Assembly (NCBI GenBank): GCA_023511295.1
Contig: JAIMBT010000006.1
Location: 62,001 to 126,000 of the forward strand
Source of the DNA: Alicyclobacillus sp.
GTDB taxonomy: Bacteria > Bacillota > Bacilli > Alicyclobacillales > Alicyclobacillaceae
Length of the DNA stretch: 64,000 bases
Direction of reading: 5' to 3'
Shown here: positions 52,028-60,999 of the stretch, piece after piece
Numbering within the stretch: the stretch's first letter is position 1
Layout of the letters: each line of letters starts with the position of its first letter
Made by a program: the position numbers and the translations under genes
Notes under the pieces: model-generated
The model's database searches: none
Told to the model about the DNA's origin: nothing
What the model saw: only the letters and a program-made list of their open reading frames with translations

Positions 52028-53014
52028 TCATTCAAACAGGGTGAGGAACTCGTCCAGAACAATGTCACCGAAGTACGTCTTCAGGTCGACACCCTGCAGC
52101 GCCCGCTCCAGATCTTCCCGCCGGTACCGGCAACCGACCAACTTTCCTTCCACGTCGGCCAAGTCGCCCATTCCGAAAAAGTCCCCGTAGATCTTGCAGG
52201 ACTCAATCACGCCGCCCGATACGTACAGGCGGACGTCAATCGATCCGATGGAGAACCGCTTCGACCGCTGCACGTTGAAATCCGGGGATTTGCCGTAGTT
52301 CCAATCCCAGTTGCGGTACCGCTCCTCCGACAGCGCCCGGATGGCCTGCCAGTCCGCGTCCGTGAAGCGGTACTCCGGCACGTCTCCGCCGCCGAAGATG
52401 GCCTCGAGGAGCTTCGCGCGGAACTCCAGGATGGTCATCTCCTGCTGGAGAAAGTCTTTGATATTGGCCACACGGCTGCGAACCGACTTGATACCCTTCG
52501 ATTCCATCTTGTCCGCTCGCACGTGCAGCGCATTCGCGACGGCGTCCAGGTTCACGTCGAACATGAGCGTCCCGTGGCTGAACATGCGACCCCGGGTCGC
52601 GAACTGCGCGTTCCCGGAGATCTTCTTGTCGCCCACCTGGATGTCGTTTCGTCCCGTCAACTCCGCGTTCACACCGAGCTCGTGCAGCGCCGCGGTAACC
52701 GGTTCGGTGAACCGGCGGAAGTTGCGGAAGCTGTCTCCGTCGTTCTTCGTGATGAAACTGAAACTGAGATTGCCCAGGTCGTGGTAGACCGCTCCGCCGC
52801 CGGACAGGCGGCGCACCACGTGGATACCGTGCTCCCGCACATAGGTCTGGTTGATCTCTTCGAAGGTATTCTGGTTCTTGCCGATGATGATGGACGGTTC
52901 GTTGATGTAAAACAGCAGGTACGTCTCCTCGACGTCGAGGTGGTTCAGGGCGTACTCCTCCATCGCGAGGTTGACGGTCGGGTCCGTGATTCCCTGGTTG
53001 TCGATAAACAGCAT
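52028..53014 (-). CDS. lplJ: Lipoate-protein ligase (LplJ/LplA type)
   Basis: The 328-residue enzyme activates lipoate with ATP and attaches it to E2 and GcvH lysines. Signatures are EEYALNHLD, the lipoate-binding RRLSGGGAVYHDLGNL, and DKKISGNAQF with the conserved lysine, plus a C-terminal accessory domain SPDFNVQRSKRF. It resembles B. subtilis LplJ. ATG 53014 follows GGAGG by 7 bases. It lies 47 bases after the OsmC gene on the same strand, at the downstream end of the large right-hand cluster, and its link to that cluster may be only positional. Confidence 0.94.
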   Translation of the reverse strand: MLFIDNQGITDPTVNLAMEEYALNHLDVEETYLLFYINEPSIIIGKNQNTFEEINQTYVREHGIHVVRRLSGGGAVYHDLGNLSFSFITKNDGDSFRNFRRFTEPVTAALHELGVNAELTGRNDIQVGDKKISGNAQFATRGRMFSHGTLMFDVNLDAVANALHVRADKMESKGIKSVRSRVANIKDFLQQEMTILEFRAKLLEAIFGGGDVPEYRFTDADWQAIRALSEERYRNWDWNYGKSPDFNVQRSKRFSIGSIDVRLYVSGGVIESCKIYGDFFGMGDLADVEGKLVGCRYRREDLERALQGVDLKTYFGDIVLDEFLTLFE

Positions 53015-53061
53015 GACGACGCCTCCGACGAAGCGCCCGCCAGTTGGCGGGCGCCGTTTGT

Positions 53062-53505
53062 TCAAGCCGATGTGATGCGGACATCCCCGACGTCGTAGGT
53101 GACGTTGCCAGCGATGGTCTTACCGATGAAGCACTTGTCGCGCGCCTCGACCGCCGCTTCCTGGTACGCTCCCGTCTGGCTGGCATCCCCGCCGTACACG
53201 GTCGGACTCACGCGCAGCCGCGCGAACTTCGACTGCACCGGGTACCCCGTGACGGTTCCTTCGGCCTCAATCTCGACCCGTTCTGCCGCCAACCCGCGCT
53301 TGCGCAGCACACCGAGCAGCGTGCCGCTGTAGCACGCGCTGACAGCCGCAATCAGCAGTTCTTCCGGGCTCGATCCGACCCCCTTCCCCCCCATTGACTC
53401 GGGCCCCGAATAGGTCACGGTCTGCCCACCCAGAGTCACCTGTCCTTCGCCTTCGCGTCCCGTTCCCTGCCACGTCAGTGTGGTTGAAAAATGAAGGTCT
53501 GCCAT
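53062..53505 (-). CDS. OsmC/Ohr-family peroxide-related protein
   Basis: The 147-residue protein has the OsmC fold with GKGVGSSPEELLIAAVSACYSGTLLGVL, containing one conserved cysteine, and a second cysteine in ARDKCFIGKTI. The two redox cysteines of this family reduce organic hydroperoxides, with lipoylated proteins as donors in Ohr. That makes the neighbouring lipoate ligase worth noting, though the two families are often apart. ATG 53505 lies 7 bases after GGAGGG. Gap to the PxpA gene is 76 bases. Confidence 0.87.
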   Translation of the reverse strand: MADLHFSTTLTWQGTGREGEGQVTLGGQTVTYSGPESMGGKGVGSSPEELLIAAVSACYSGTLLGVLRKRGLAAERVEIEAEGTVTGYPVQSKFARLRVSPTVYGGDASQTGAYQEAAVEARDKCFIGKTIAGNVTYDVGDVRITSA

Positions 53506-53581
53506 CAACCGTCCCTCCCCAATGCAGTATAGACCGCCTGCGTCCGGCCCCGCTGTGAACCAGCGCACACCAGGAAGGAGC

Positions 53582-54358
53582 TTACGCGAAGCGGCGGCTC
53601 ATCGGCTCGACCGTGATGCCGGCATCCGCCAGCGACTTGCGCAGCGCGACCGCGAACTCAACCGCGTGCGGACCGTCACCGTGAATGCAGACGGTGTGGG
53701 CCTCAATCGAAACCGGCGTCCCTTGCTGCGACTGCACGGTGCCTTCCTTGACCATGCGGATGACCTGGTCCACCGCTCGTTGCTCCTCTTGAATCATGGC
53801 GTCCGGCTGGCGACGCGGCGTCAGGGTGCCATCCTGTTGGTAGGTGCGGTCGGCAAACACCTCACTGGCCGTCCGCAGCCCAATCTTCTGCCCGGCTTTG
53901 ACCAGCTCGCTTCCCGAGAGGCCCAGCAGAATCAGCTCCGGATTGACGTCGTAGACGGCTTCCGCAATCGCCTCTGCGAGCGGCGCGCGGACCGCCGCCA
54001 TGTTGTAGAGCGCTCCGTGCGCCTTGACGTGCTGCATGGTGCCGCCCTCAGCTCGGACAAATCCGTACAGCGCCCCGACTTGGTACACCACCATGTCGTA
54101 CGCTTCCTTGGGGGAGATGTCCATGTTGCGCCGACCGAAGCCGAGCAGATCTGGCAGACCTGGGTGCGCACCAATCCCCACGCCCTTGGCCAACGCCAGC
54201 TTCACCGTCTCGCGCATCGTGGCCGGGTCTCCCGCGTGGTACCCGCAGGCGATGTTCGCGGAGGTCACCACATCCAGCAGTTCGCTGTCGCGTCCCAGCC
54301 GATAGGCGCCAAAACTCTCTCCCATGTCACTGTTGAGGTCCAGTCGGTACATGTCCAT
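53582..54358 (-). CDS. pxpA: 5-oxoprolinase subunit A (LamB/YcsF family)
   Basis: The 258-residue cytosolic protein contains the LamB/YcsF signatures: [26 protein letters not shown], and [17 protein letters not shown], and later AHGALYN and [13 protein letters not shown]. With PxpB and PxpC it forms the prokaryotic ATP-dependent 5-oxoprolinase that opens a lactam. ATG 54358 has AAGGGG 4 bases upstream; ATG 54352 gives a better N-terminal alignment and is an alternative. It follows pxpC by 62 bases. Confidence 0.92.
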   Translation of the reverse strand: MDMYRLDLNSDMGESFGAYRLGRDSELLDVVTSANIACGYHAGDPATMRETVKLALAKGVGIGAHPGLPDLLGFGRRNMDISPKEAYDMVVYQVGALYGFVRAEGGTMQHVKAHGALYNMAAVRAPLAEAIAEAVYDVNPELILLGLSGSELVKAGQKIGLRTASEVFADRTYQQDGTLTPRRQPDAMIQEEQRAVDQVIRMVKEGTVQSQQGTPVSIEAHTVCIHGDGPHAVEFAVALRKSLADAGITVEPMSRRFA

Positions 54359-54420
54359 CGTTCCCCTTCCCATTGTGAGATACCGCACCATCCGATATGG
54401 TTTCGCGAGAACCGGCTCCG

Positions 54421-55428
54421 TCAGTGGGCGCGGACAGCCTGCGCGGCGACGTGCAACCCGCGCGCAAACGCGGCGAGTTCCTGCTGCTGCGCGCGCAACA
54501 GCCGCGTCGCATCCGCGAGTGCCAGCCACTCAAACCGGATTCGGCTACCTGGCCGCAGTTGCGCCAACACCGGCAGGTCGACGCTTGCCACCTGGGCCAT
54601 CTTCGGGTAGCCTCCCGTGGTCTGGCGATCCGCCATCAGCAAGATGGGGTTGCCGTCCGTCGGCACCTGAACCGTGCCAGCCGTCACCGCTTCGGACAGC
54701 AGGTCTACCGGGTTCGCCAGGTGCAGCGTCGGTCCTTGCAGGCGATACCCCATGCGGTCCGACTGCGACGTCAGTTGAAACCACTGCGAGGTGAACGCTT
54801 TCCGGCTCTCTTCCGTGAACAGTTCCGTGTGGCGTCCGGGAAGCACCCGAATCACCGGTTCCGCTCGGTAAGCCGGGAGCACCGACGGGGCCGGGAACCA
54901 CGCTGCCGCGCTCCCGGAACCAGACCGGCGCAGGTGCGCCAAGGCAGCTTCGGCGACCGACGAGCGCTCGCCCCACTGTATCTCGTCGCCCGCCTGCAGC
55001 GCTCGGCCCTGGAATCCGCCCATGCCGGCGCGCAAATAGGTGCTGCGGCTCCCCATCACAACCGGCACGTCCACGCCGCCCGCCACCGCCAGGTAACTGC
55101 GGCATCCCTCGGCCATCGGCCGGAACGACAGCGTACTGCCCGCCGCTACGAATACCGGTCGCCACCGCGGGACCTCCCGCCCGTCCACCATCGGCATCAA
55201 CCCCAGACCCGTCACAGCGACCAGTGCGTCATCGGCAAACGACAGCCGCGGTCCCGTCAGCGTCATCTCGAGCGCCGCGGCGCCTGGCCGGTTTCCGACC
55301 AGCAGGTTCCCCACTTGCAGGGCGACCGCGTCCATCGCCCCGGCGACGACGACCCCGTATCGCTGGTATCCCGGGCGCCCGAGGTCCTGCACCGTGGTGA
55401 GCAGGCCCGGTTGCTCGACGTGAATCAT
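54421..55428 (-). CDS. pxpC: 5-oxoprolinase subunit C (KipA-like)
   Basis: The 335-residue protein has the biotin-dependent-carboxylase-like domain of the KipA/PxpC family: [23 protein letters not shown] at the N-terminus, [28 protein letters not shown] near the C-terminus. With PxpB it makes the catalytic complex that hydrolyses 5-oxoproline. Its ATG overlaps the stop of pxpB (ATGA). Related proteins regulate kinase KipI in B. subtilis, but the oxoprolinase role is better supported for a complete pxpABC set. Confidence 0.93.
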   Translation of the reverse strand: MIHVEQPGLLTTVQDLGRPGYQRYGVVVAGAMDAVALQVGNLLVGNRPGAAALEMTLTGPRLSFADDALVAVTGLGLMPMVDGREVPRWRPVFVAAGSTLSFRPMAEGCRSYLAVAGGVDVPVVMGSRSTYLRAGMGGFQGRALQAGDEIQWGERSSVAEAALAHLRRSGSGSAAAWFPAPSVLPAYRAEPVIRVLPGRHTELFTEESRKAFTSQWFQLTSQSDRMGYRLQGPTLHLANPVDLLSEAVTAGTVQVPTDGNPILLMADRQTTGGYPKMAQVASVDLPVLAQLRPGSRIRFEWLALADATRLLRAQQQELAAFARGLHVAAQAVRAH

Positions 55429-56111
55429 CGCACCCTCTCCTCCTCGAGCAGACGCGCGTACGCCTCTCTGGACACCGGGTAGAACCGCACCACGTCACCA
55501 GCCTGCAACAAGCTCGGCGGGTTCTCCTCCGGCCGAAACAGCCGGACCGGCGTACGCCCAATCAGCTGCCATCCGCCGGGGGTCTCAATCGGGTACACGC
55601 CGGTCTGCATGCCGGCGATGCCGACCGTCCCCGCTGGAATGGCGAGGCGCGGATTGGCCCGCCGCGGCGCGGCAATCCGTTCCGACATACCGCCGAGGTA
55701 CGGAAAGCCGGGAGCGAACCCAATCATATACACCACGTACTCGCCGGCCGTGTGAATCTGAATCACCTCGTCGACGGAGATCCCGTTGTGCGACGCCACC
55801 TCGCCGATATCCGGCCCGAACTCGCCGCCGTAGCACACCGGAATCTCCACCGTCCGGCCGGGTTCGCTCGACGCCTCCGGCATCTGCGCCCATCGCGCCG
55901 CCAGGATGCGTTCGAGATCTGCGAAGGTCGTCCGGATTGGATCAAAAAACACAGTGAGCGTCGTAAAGGCCGGGACGAACTCGATCATCCCCGGCAGCGG
56001 GTCCTCGGCGAGCGACGCGGCGAAGGCCCGGATGGTGCGGTGTACCGCGAGGTCAATCTCGGTCCCGAACTGCACGACGGCCGCCGCATCGCCCATCGGT
56101 TGAATGTCCAC
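55425..56111 (-). CDS. pxpB: 5-oxoprolinase subunit B (KipI-like)
   Basis: The 228-residue protein belongs to the KipI/PxpB family, with PGMIEFVPAFTTLTVFFDP, PVCYGGEFGPDI, FAPGFPYLGGM and the ending GGWQLIGRTPVRLF and PPSLLQAGDVVRF. It pairs with PxpC. GTG 56111 lies after GAGGAGGA by 4-5 bases and starts 11 bases after the stop of the [2Fe-2S] protein gene. That tight spacing links the oxoprolinase genes to the upstream redox genes. Confidence 0.93.
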   Translation of the reverse strand: MDIQPMGDAAAVVQFGTEIDLAVHRTIRAFAASLAEDPLPGMIEFVPAFTTLTVFFDPIRTTFADLERILAARWAQMPEASSEPGRTVEIPVCYGGEFGPDIGEVASHNGISVDEVIQIHTAGEYVVYMIGFAPGFPYLGGMSERIAAPRRANPRLAIPAGTVGIAGMQTGVYPIETPGGWQLIGRTPVRLFRPEENPPSLLQAGDVVRFYPVSREAYARLLEEERVR

Positions 56112-56122
56112 CAGTGTCCTCC

Positions 56123-56434
56123 TCAGTCCAGATCAGTCACCAAGTCGCGAATCCAGCGGCGCGTGGACAGCGGTTGCAGTTTGACGCGGGACCCAGCCAC
56201 CGCCTTCGTGTTGCACAGGTACCCCACCTTCCCGTCGATGACCGCGGAGCACTCCTTGCAAGCGTTCGCGGACCGGCAGGAAAAGCGCACCACCAGGTTC
56301 GGCGATTGGTGCTCACGCACCCATTGTACCGCATCCAGCAAACTCATCCCGTCCGCGTAGGGCACGGTATACGTCTCCACCCACTCGCCCTGCTCCGGCG
56401 TGCCGCGGGTGATCTCCAGGGTGACCTCTGCCAT
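56123..56434 (-). CDS. Single-domain FrdB/SdhB-like [2Fe-2S] protein
   Basis: The 103-residue protein matches only the N-terminal plant-type ferredoxin domain of succinate dehydrogenase/fumarate reductase iron-sulfur subunits. The cysteines are in FSCRSANACKECSAVIDGKVG and YLC, four in all. The second domain with [4Fe-4S] and [3Fe-4S] clusters is absent. ATG 56434 follows AGAAGGGGGAACTGGGCAAC. It lies 84 bases after the flavoprotein gene, so the two form a short electron-transfer pair: an outside donor passes electrons via this cluster to FAD, or the reverse. Confidence 0.85.
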   Translation of the reverse strand: MAEVTLEITRGTPEQGEWVETYTVPYADGMSLLDAVQWVREHQSPNLVVRFSCRSANACKECSAVIDGKVGYLCNTKAVAGSRVKLQPLSTRRWIRDLVTDLD

Positions 56435-56518
56435 GTTGCCCAGTTCCCCCTTCTCCTCTTGACATGAGCCAATCCGTTGCCTGCTCTGCCGACAGCCAGC
56501 GGCCCGCGCTCGTCCCCC

Positions 56519-58216
56519 TCATCTGGTTTCCAGCGTGACCTCCCACCGGCCATCCGGACGGAACCACGCCCGACTGTTCTTCGCCGTCGCGTCCGACTCC
56601 GGGAAGTCGAGGCGCTGGTGACAACCTCTCGACTCGCGTCGCAGGAGCGCACTCTGGATGATAACCTGCCCGAGTTTCAACATGTTGTCGAGTTCGGCCC
56701 GCTCCACGTACTGCAGGGGGTAGGCCGACTGCGGAGCAAGGCTGGTCTGCGCCACCTGGTCCGCGAGCTGTGCCAATTGACCCAGCCCGGCCTGCAGTTG
56801 GGCCTCCGTCCGCAGCGGACCAGCCAGCGTCCACAGGATGTGTTGCAACGCCCGCTTGTGCGCGCTCATCGACGCCTCATCCGAGGCGGTCGGATGCGGG
56901 TGCCACAGGTTTTGCAGGCGCGCCCACTCGGCTTCGCGCTCGCGCTCGACCGCGGTTTCTTCGCTCGGCCATCCGCCGCGGCACTTCGAGGCCTCTTCGC
57001 CGGCAATCCGGCCCGTTACGAGCGCTTCCGTGATGGCGTTGCCGGAGAGACGGTTCGCCCCGTGCATCCCCTGAATCAGCTCGCCGCACGCGAACAGGCC
57101 GTCGACCGTCGTCTCCATCGTCGGCGCGACGCGCACACCGCCTATCATAAAGTGGGCCATCGGGGCGACCTCCACCATGTCGCGGGTGAGGTCAATCCCC
57201 TGCCGCTCCAGGATGCCGATGACCGGGCCGAACGCTTCCCGGAGCTTCGGCTCCGGCACCATTCGGAAATCCAGGTACGCGCCCCCGTGCGGAGACCCGC
57301 GCCCGGCAGCGACCTCTTCGAAGATGGCGTAGGTCGTCGTGTCGCGGGTCGCCGTGTACTTCCCGGCCACCTCCCCCGCGTACCGCTGCATGAATTCGTC
57401 TCCTTCACCGTTCAGCAAACGGCCGCCCAGCTTGTAGCGGAACGGGTCCCACATGATGGGATCTACGCCGATGAGCGGCGGCCACAGGTGCGCAATCGGG
57501 AAAAACTGCACCATCTCCATGTCGCGCAGCTCCGCGCCCGCTTCTGCGGCCAACATGAACCCGTCGCCCGTCATGTTGGCGGTTGCGCTGTTGCGCTCGT
57601 ACATCTCGGTCAGTCCACCCGTCGCGAGGATGACCGCGCGGGCGGAAATGGCGACGGGCTGCAGCGGATCAAGCTGAAACCCGACGGCTCCGACGACGCG
57701 GTCATCCACCTTCGCCAGCCGGGTCAGCATGACGTTCTTCAGGCGCCGGATGTTCGGGTCGTGAAACGTGGCGCGCCGCAGCCCGGCGGACGTCGCGCCG
57801 CCGGTATTGAGGATGTCCACATAGACGCAACGCCGTCGCGAATGACCTGGCGCGACCACCTGCGAGTGTTTGCCGTCCGGCGTCTTGGCCCAGTGAACGC
57901 CGTAACCCTCGACCTCGAGAATGACTTCCGGGCCGCGGTCCACGATGGCCCGAACGATGTCCGGGTCCGACAACCCGCGCCCACCCTCCATCGTATCCTC
58001 GAAGTGAATATCTGGGTGGTCCGGCTCCGCGTCCCCGAGTGCAACCGCCACCGTCATCTGTGCGAGGATGGTGGCGCCGCCCCGACCGACGATGCTCTTG
58101 TCGACCAGGAGCACGGTCGCGCCCGCGTCGCTCGCAGCGCGCGCTGCCATCATCCCCGCGGCGCCGGAGCCAATCACGAGCACGTCTGCCGTGTAGGTCT
58201 GTCCAATTTCGCTCAT
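56519..58216 (-). CDS. Fumarate-reductase/succinate-dehydrogenase-type flavoprotein
   Basis: The 565-residue FAD protein starts with the dinucleotide-binding VLVIGSGAAGMMAARAA. It has GRGGATILAQM in place of the RSHTxxAxGG block, so the histidine that binds FAD covalently in SdhA is missing and FAD is probably non-covalent. Active-site motifs remain: PGHSRRRCVYVD and HGANRLSGNAITEALVTGR. It could reduce a C=C bond next to a carboxylate or carbonyl, or run as a dehydrogenase. ATG 58216 overlaps the stop of the molybdenum subunit (ATGA) with GAGGAGG upstream. No cytochrome or membrane anchor gene is present, so it acts in the cytosol. Confidence 0.88.
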   Translation of the reverse strand: MSEIGQTYTADVLVIGSGAAGMMAARAASDAGATVLLVDKSIVGRGGATILAQMTVAVALGDAEPDHPDIHFEDTMEGGRGLSDPDIVRAIVDRGPEVILEVEGYGVHWAKTPDGKHSQVVAPGHSRRRCVYVDILNTGGATSAGLRRATFHDPNIRRLKNVMLTRLAKVDDRVVGAVGFQLDPLQPVAISARAVILATGGLTEMYERNSATANMTGDGFMLAAEAGAELRDMEMVQFFPIAHLWPPLIGVDPIMWDPFRYKLGGRLLNGEGDEFMQRYAGEVAGKYTATRDTTTYAIFEEVAAGRGSPHGGAYLDFRMVPEPKLREAFGPVIGILERQGIDLTRDMVEVAPMAHFMIGGVRVAPTMETTVDGLFACGELIQGMHGANRLSGNAITEALVTGRIAGEEASKCRGGWPSEETAVEREREAEWARLQNLWHPHPTASDEASMSAHKRALQHILWTLAGPLRTEAQLQAGLGQLAQLADQVAQTSLAPQSAYPLQYVERAELDNMLKLGQVIIQSALLRRESRGCHQRLDFPESDATAKNSRAWFRPDGRWEVTLETR

Positions 58217-60453
58217 CTCTGTTCCTCCTCTGCGTGCAAGAGGCGCCAAACCCGCTCCGGCGACAGCGGCAGGTGCCGCCCGCGCGCGCCGATGGCGTTG
58301 GCAATGGCGTTCGCCACTGCAGCGGGCGCCGGATCAATGGCGACCTCCCCAACCGACTTCGCGCCAAACGGCCCGTGCGGGTCCGGCACCTCCACAAACG
58401 AGACCGAGACCGGCGGAATATCACTCGCCCCGGGCATGCGGTAATCGAGCAGACTCAGGTTTTTCACCTGGCCTTCCGCAACGACCAAGTCTTCCATGGT
58501 CGCCCACCCGATTCCTTGTGCCACCCCGCCGACCACCTGTCCGATGGCTGCCGTGCGGTTGAGGACCACCCCCGCGTCGTGGACCGCCCAGTAGCCGACC
58601 ACACGCACGCGGCCCGTCTCTGGGTCGACCTCCACCTCGGCCACGTGCGCCGCAAACGGATAGGCCGGTGACGGGTTGCCGTAGAAGTCTTTTCCGGGGA
58701 AGTCTGTCTCGGGCCGATAGGATGCACGGACTTCCAGGGTGTCCCCCGCGTAGCGAGACCGGTACCGGGCCGCAACCTCCGCGAGGCTGTGGGCAGCGCC
58801 CCCGCTTTGTACGACGCCGCCTATGAGTTCTACGTCCGCGCCGTACTCGCCCTGTGCGAACACCGTCAGCTGCTGCCGCAGTTGCTCCGCCGCCAGCTTC
58901 ACCGCGTTCCCGCCCATCACCGTGCTGCGCGAAGCGAGGGTGCCGATACCGAACGGGTAGCGCGCGGTATCGCCGGATTTGACGATCACGCTGTCGACCG
59001 AGATCTCGAGCACACGCGCCGCGATGGCGGCGTACGTAGCCGACATCCCCTGGCCGAGGTCAATCTCGCCGGTCTCAATCTCCACCCGCCCGTCGTCCCG
59101 CAACCGGGCCACGGCGGTGGACCCTTCGAAGCGGCTGTCAATCCCCCGGTAGCCGGAGACGTGGTTCCCGAGTGCGACGCCGAGGCCTCGGTTCGGCGGG
59201 AGCGCCTGTCGGCGCGCCCAGCCAGAGAGTTCCGCCGCTTGCCGGAGGCACGCCTCGAGCTCGCAGCTGTCGAGCTGGTAGCCGTGGATGGTCACCTCGC
59301 CGCGGCGGACGATGTTGCGCAGGCGAATCTCGACCGGATCAATCCCCAATCCGTCCGCAATCTCGTCAATCACGCTCTCCACCGCAAACAACATCTCAGC
59401 GTTGCCGAATCCGCGCATGCACGTGGTGGGGCTGTGGTTGGTGTAGCACAGGTGACCTTCCGCCCGAACAGCGCCGAAGTGGTAGAGCGAGTCCGGCCGG
59501 GTGCAGGCGGTCGCCATCACGTTTGGACTCCAGTACACCCGCGCGCCCGCATCGCCCCACACCACGACGTCCTTGCCGAGAAAACGGCCTTCCGCGTCCG
59601 CCGCGATGCGGATGTCGATGGTCAGCGGTACCCGCGGGTGGGCGGTCAGCATGTCCTCGTAGCGGTCGAACACCATCCGCACCGGTTGCTTCGCTGCCAT
59701 CGCCAATGCGGCGGCAATCACGTGCGCCTTCAGGACGTACTTGGCGCCGAAACTGCCGCCGATGGGTGGCACGACAATCCGGACCTTGTCCTCCGGCAAC
59801 CCGAACGCCGCCGCGTACGTCTCGCGGGCGCGGTACGGGATGTGCGACGGTGCCCAGATGGTCAGGCCTTCCTCTTCGCTCCAGTTGGCGAGCACGCCAA
59901 TCGGCTCCAGGTGGCCCTGGTAGATGCGGTTGGTCGTATAGCGCCCTCCGCGGATGATGTGCGCCTTCGCAAAGGCGGCGTCGACGTCGCCGCGTTCGAG
60001 CTGCACGTGCATCGGCCGGTTGTCCGGCTGCTCGTCGTGCACCACCGGTGCACCGGGCGCCAGCGCTTCCTCGGGCTGGAGCACGGCCGGCAGCAGCTCG
60101 TACGTCACTTCCACCGCCGCGAGGGCAGCCCGCAACGCCGCTTCGCTCGTGGCTGCCACCGCAACCACCTCGTCGCCGACGAACAGCACGCGGTCCTTGG
60201 CGAGGATGTTCCAGTCTTTGAACTGCGTCGGGCCGTACGCGCCGCCCGGCACGTCGTCTGCCGTCAGCACGGCCTGTACGCCGGGGATGGCGCGAGCCTT
60301 CTCGACGTCCACCTTCACAATCCGGGCATGCGCGTGCGGACTGCGCACAACCCCGCCGTACAGTTCGCCCGGCAGGTGGATGTCCGCGACGTAGCGGGTC
60401 TCCCCCCGCAGCTTCGAGGCGACATCCGACCGCACCGTCACTTCGTTGCCCAT
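58213..60453 (-). CDS. Xanthine-oxidase-family molybdenum hydroxylase, large subunit
   Basis: The 746-residue protein has the aldehyde-oxidase/xanthine-dehydrogenase domains: GETRYVADIHLPGELYGGVVRSPHAHA at the start, PPIGGSFGAKYVLKAHV, TCMRGFGNAEMLFAVE near the active site, and the catalytic glutamate in GAKSVGEVAIDPAP. The AYRCSFR loop with cysteine of CO dehydrogenase is absent, so CO is unlikely. The enzyme should hydroxylate an aromatic heterocycle or aldehyde using water, with molybdopterin cytosine dinucleotide. Start overlaps the small subunit by 16 bases; GGAGGTG precedes it. Substrate is unknown. Confidence 0.93.
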   Translation of the reverse strand: MGNEVTVRSDVASKLRGETRYVADIHLPGELYGGVVRSPHAHARIVKVDVEKARAIPGVQAVLTADDVPGGAYGPTQFKDWNILAKDRVLFVGDEVVAVAATSEAALRAALAAVEVTYELLPAVLQPEEALAPGAPVVHDEQPDNRPMHVQLERGDVDAAFAKAHIIRGGRYTTNRIYQGHLEPIGVLANWSEEEGLTIWAPSHIPYRARETYAAAFGLPEDKVRIVVPPIGGSFGAKYVLKAHVIAAALAMAAKQPVRMVFDRYEDMLTAHPRVPLTIDIRIAADAEGRFLGKDVVVWGDAGARVYWSPNVMATACTRPDSLYHFGAVRAEGHLCYTNHSPTTCMRGFGNAEMLFAVESVIDEIADGLGIDPVEIRLRNIVRRGEVTIHGYQLDSCELEACLRQAAELSGWARRQALPPNRGLGVALGNHVSGYRGIDSRFEGSTAVARLRDDGRVEIETGEIDLGQGMSATYAAIAARVLEISVDSVIVKSGDTARYPFGIGTLASRSTVMGGNAVKLAAEQLRQQLTVFAQGEYGADVELIGGVVQSGGAAHSLAEVAARYRSRYAGDTLEVRASYRPETDFPGKDFYGNPSPAYPFAAHVAEVEVDPETGRVRVVGYWAVHDAGVVLNRTAAIGQVVGGVAQGIGWATMEDLVVAEGQVKNLSLLDYRMPGASDIPPVSVSFVEVPDPHGPFGAKSVGEVAIDPAPAAVANAIANAIGARGRHLPLSPERVWRLLHAEEEQR

Positions 60454-60974
60454 TCCGTTTCACCTCCCGCTTGCGGCGCAGTGGCGTCCGTCGACTGCCG
60501 GACGACTTCCAGCGCGGCCGCGAGGATGCTCTGGTAGCCTGTGCACCGGCACAGGTTGTTCTTCAACACGCCGGCCACATCTGCTGCCGTTTGCGGCGGG
60601 GCGTCTGCCGAAAGTGCGGCGGACAGGGTCACCATGATGCCCGGGGTGCAGTACCCGCACTGAGATCCGCCGGCGGCCTCCATCGCGGCTGCCAACTGCG
60701 CGAAGTGCGACTTCGCGCGCAACCCTTCCACCGTTTCGACATCGCGGTCGGCCGCCGCCGCCACCGGCAACAGGCAGGACACGACCGGTTGCCCGTCGAG
60801 CAAGACGGTGCACGCGCCGCACTCGCCGGTCCGGCAACCCACCTTCGTACCGGTCAAGCCGAGGACGTCGCGCAATACGTCGACCAACGGCCTCGTCGGC
60901 GCGCCTTCATAAGCGGACGAAACGCCGTTCACGCGGAGCGAGATGGACCTGTTCTGTTCGGACATGCTGCTCAT
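60438..60974 (-). CDS. Xanthine-oxidase-family [2Fe-2S] small subunit
   Basis: The 178-residue protein has both cluster-binding domains: an N-terminal plant-type motif with TGECGACTVLLDGQPVVSC, and the C-terminal helical motif QCGYCTPGIMVTLSA and NNLCRCTGYQ. It passes electrons from the molybdenum centre to FAD. ATG 60974 lies 11 bases after GGAGG; ATG 60965 is an alternative. The large subunit start overlaps its stop by 16 bases. It is separated from the FAD subunit by two genes, an odd arrangement. Confidence 0.94.
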   Translation of the reverse strand: MSSMSEQNRSISLRVNGVSSAYEGAPTRPLVDVLRDVLGLTGTKVGCRTGECGACTVLLDGQPVVSCLLPVAAAADRDVETVEGLRAKSHFAQLAAAMEAAGGSQCGYCTPGIMVTLSAALSADAPPQTAADVAGVLKNNLCRCTGYQSILAAALEVVRQSTDATAPQAGGETEWATK

Positions 60975-60999
60975 CTCCCTCTCTCCCTCCCATCCATCG

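Noticed and set aside
58213-60453. Carbon monoxide dehydrogenase (CoxL)
   Set aside because: The CoxL active-site loop AYRCSFR is missing and the loop reads RGFG, as in purine and heteroaromatic hydroxylases.
56477-60537. Two long plus-strand frames (655 and 582 codons) opposite the flavoprotein and molybdenum subunit
   Set aside because: Same shadow effect. The minus-strand products match whole families end to end.
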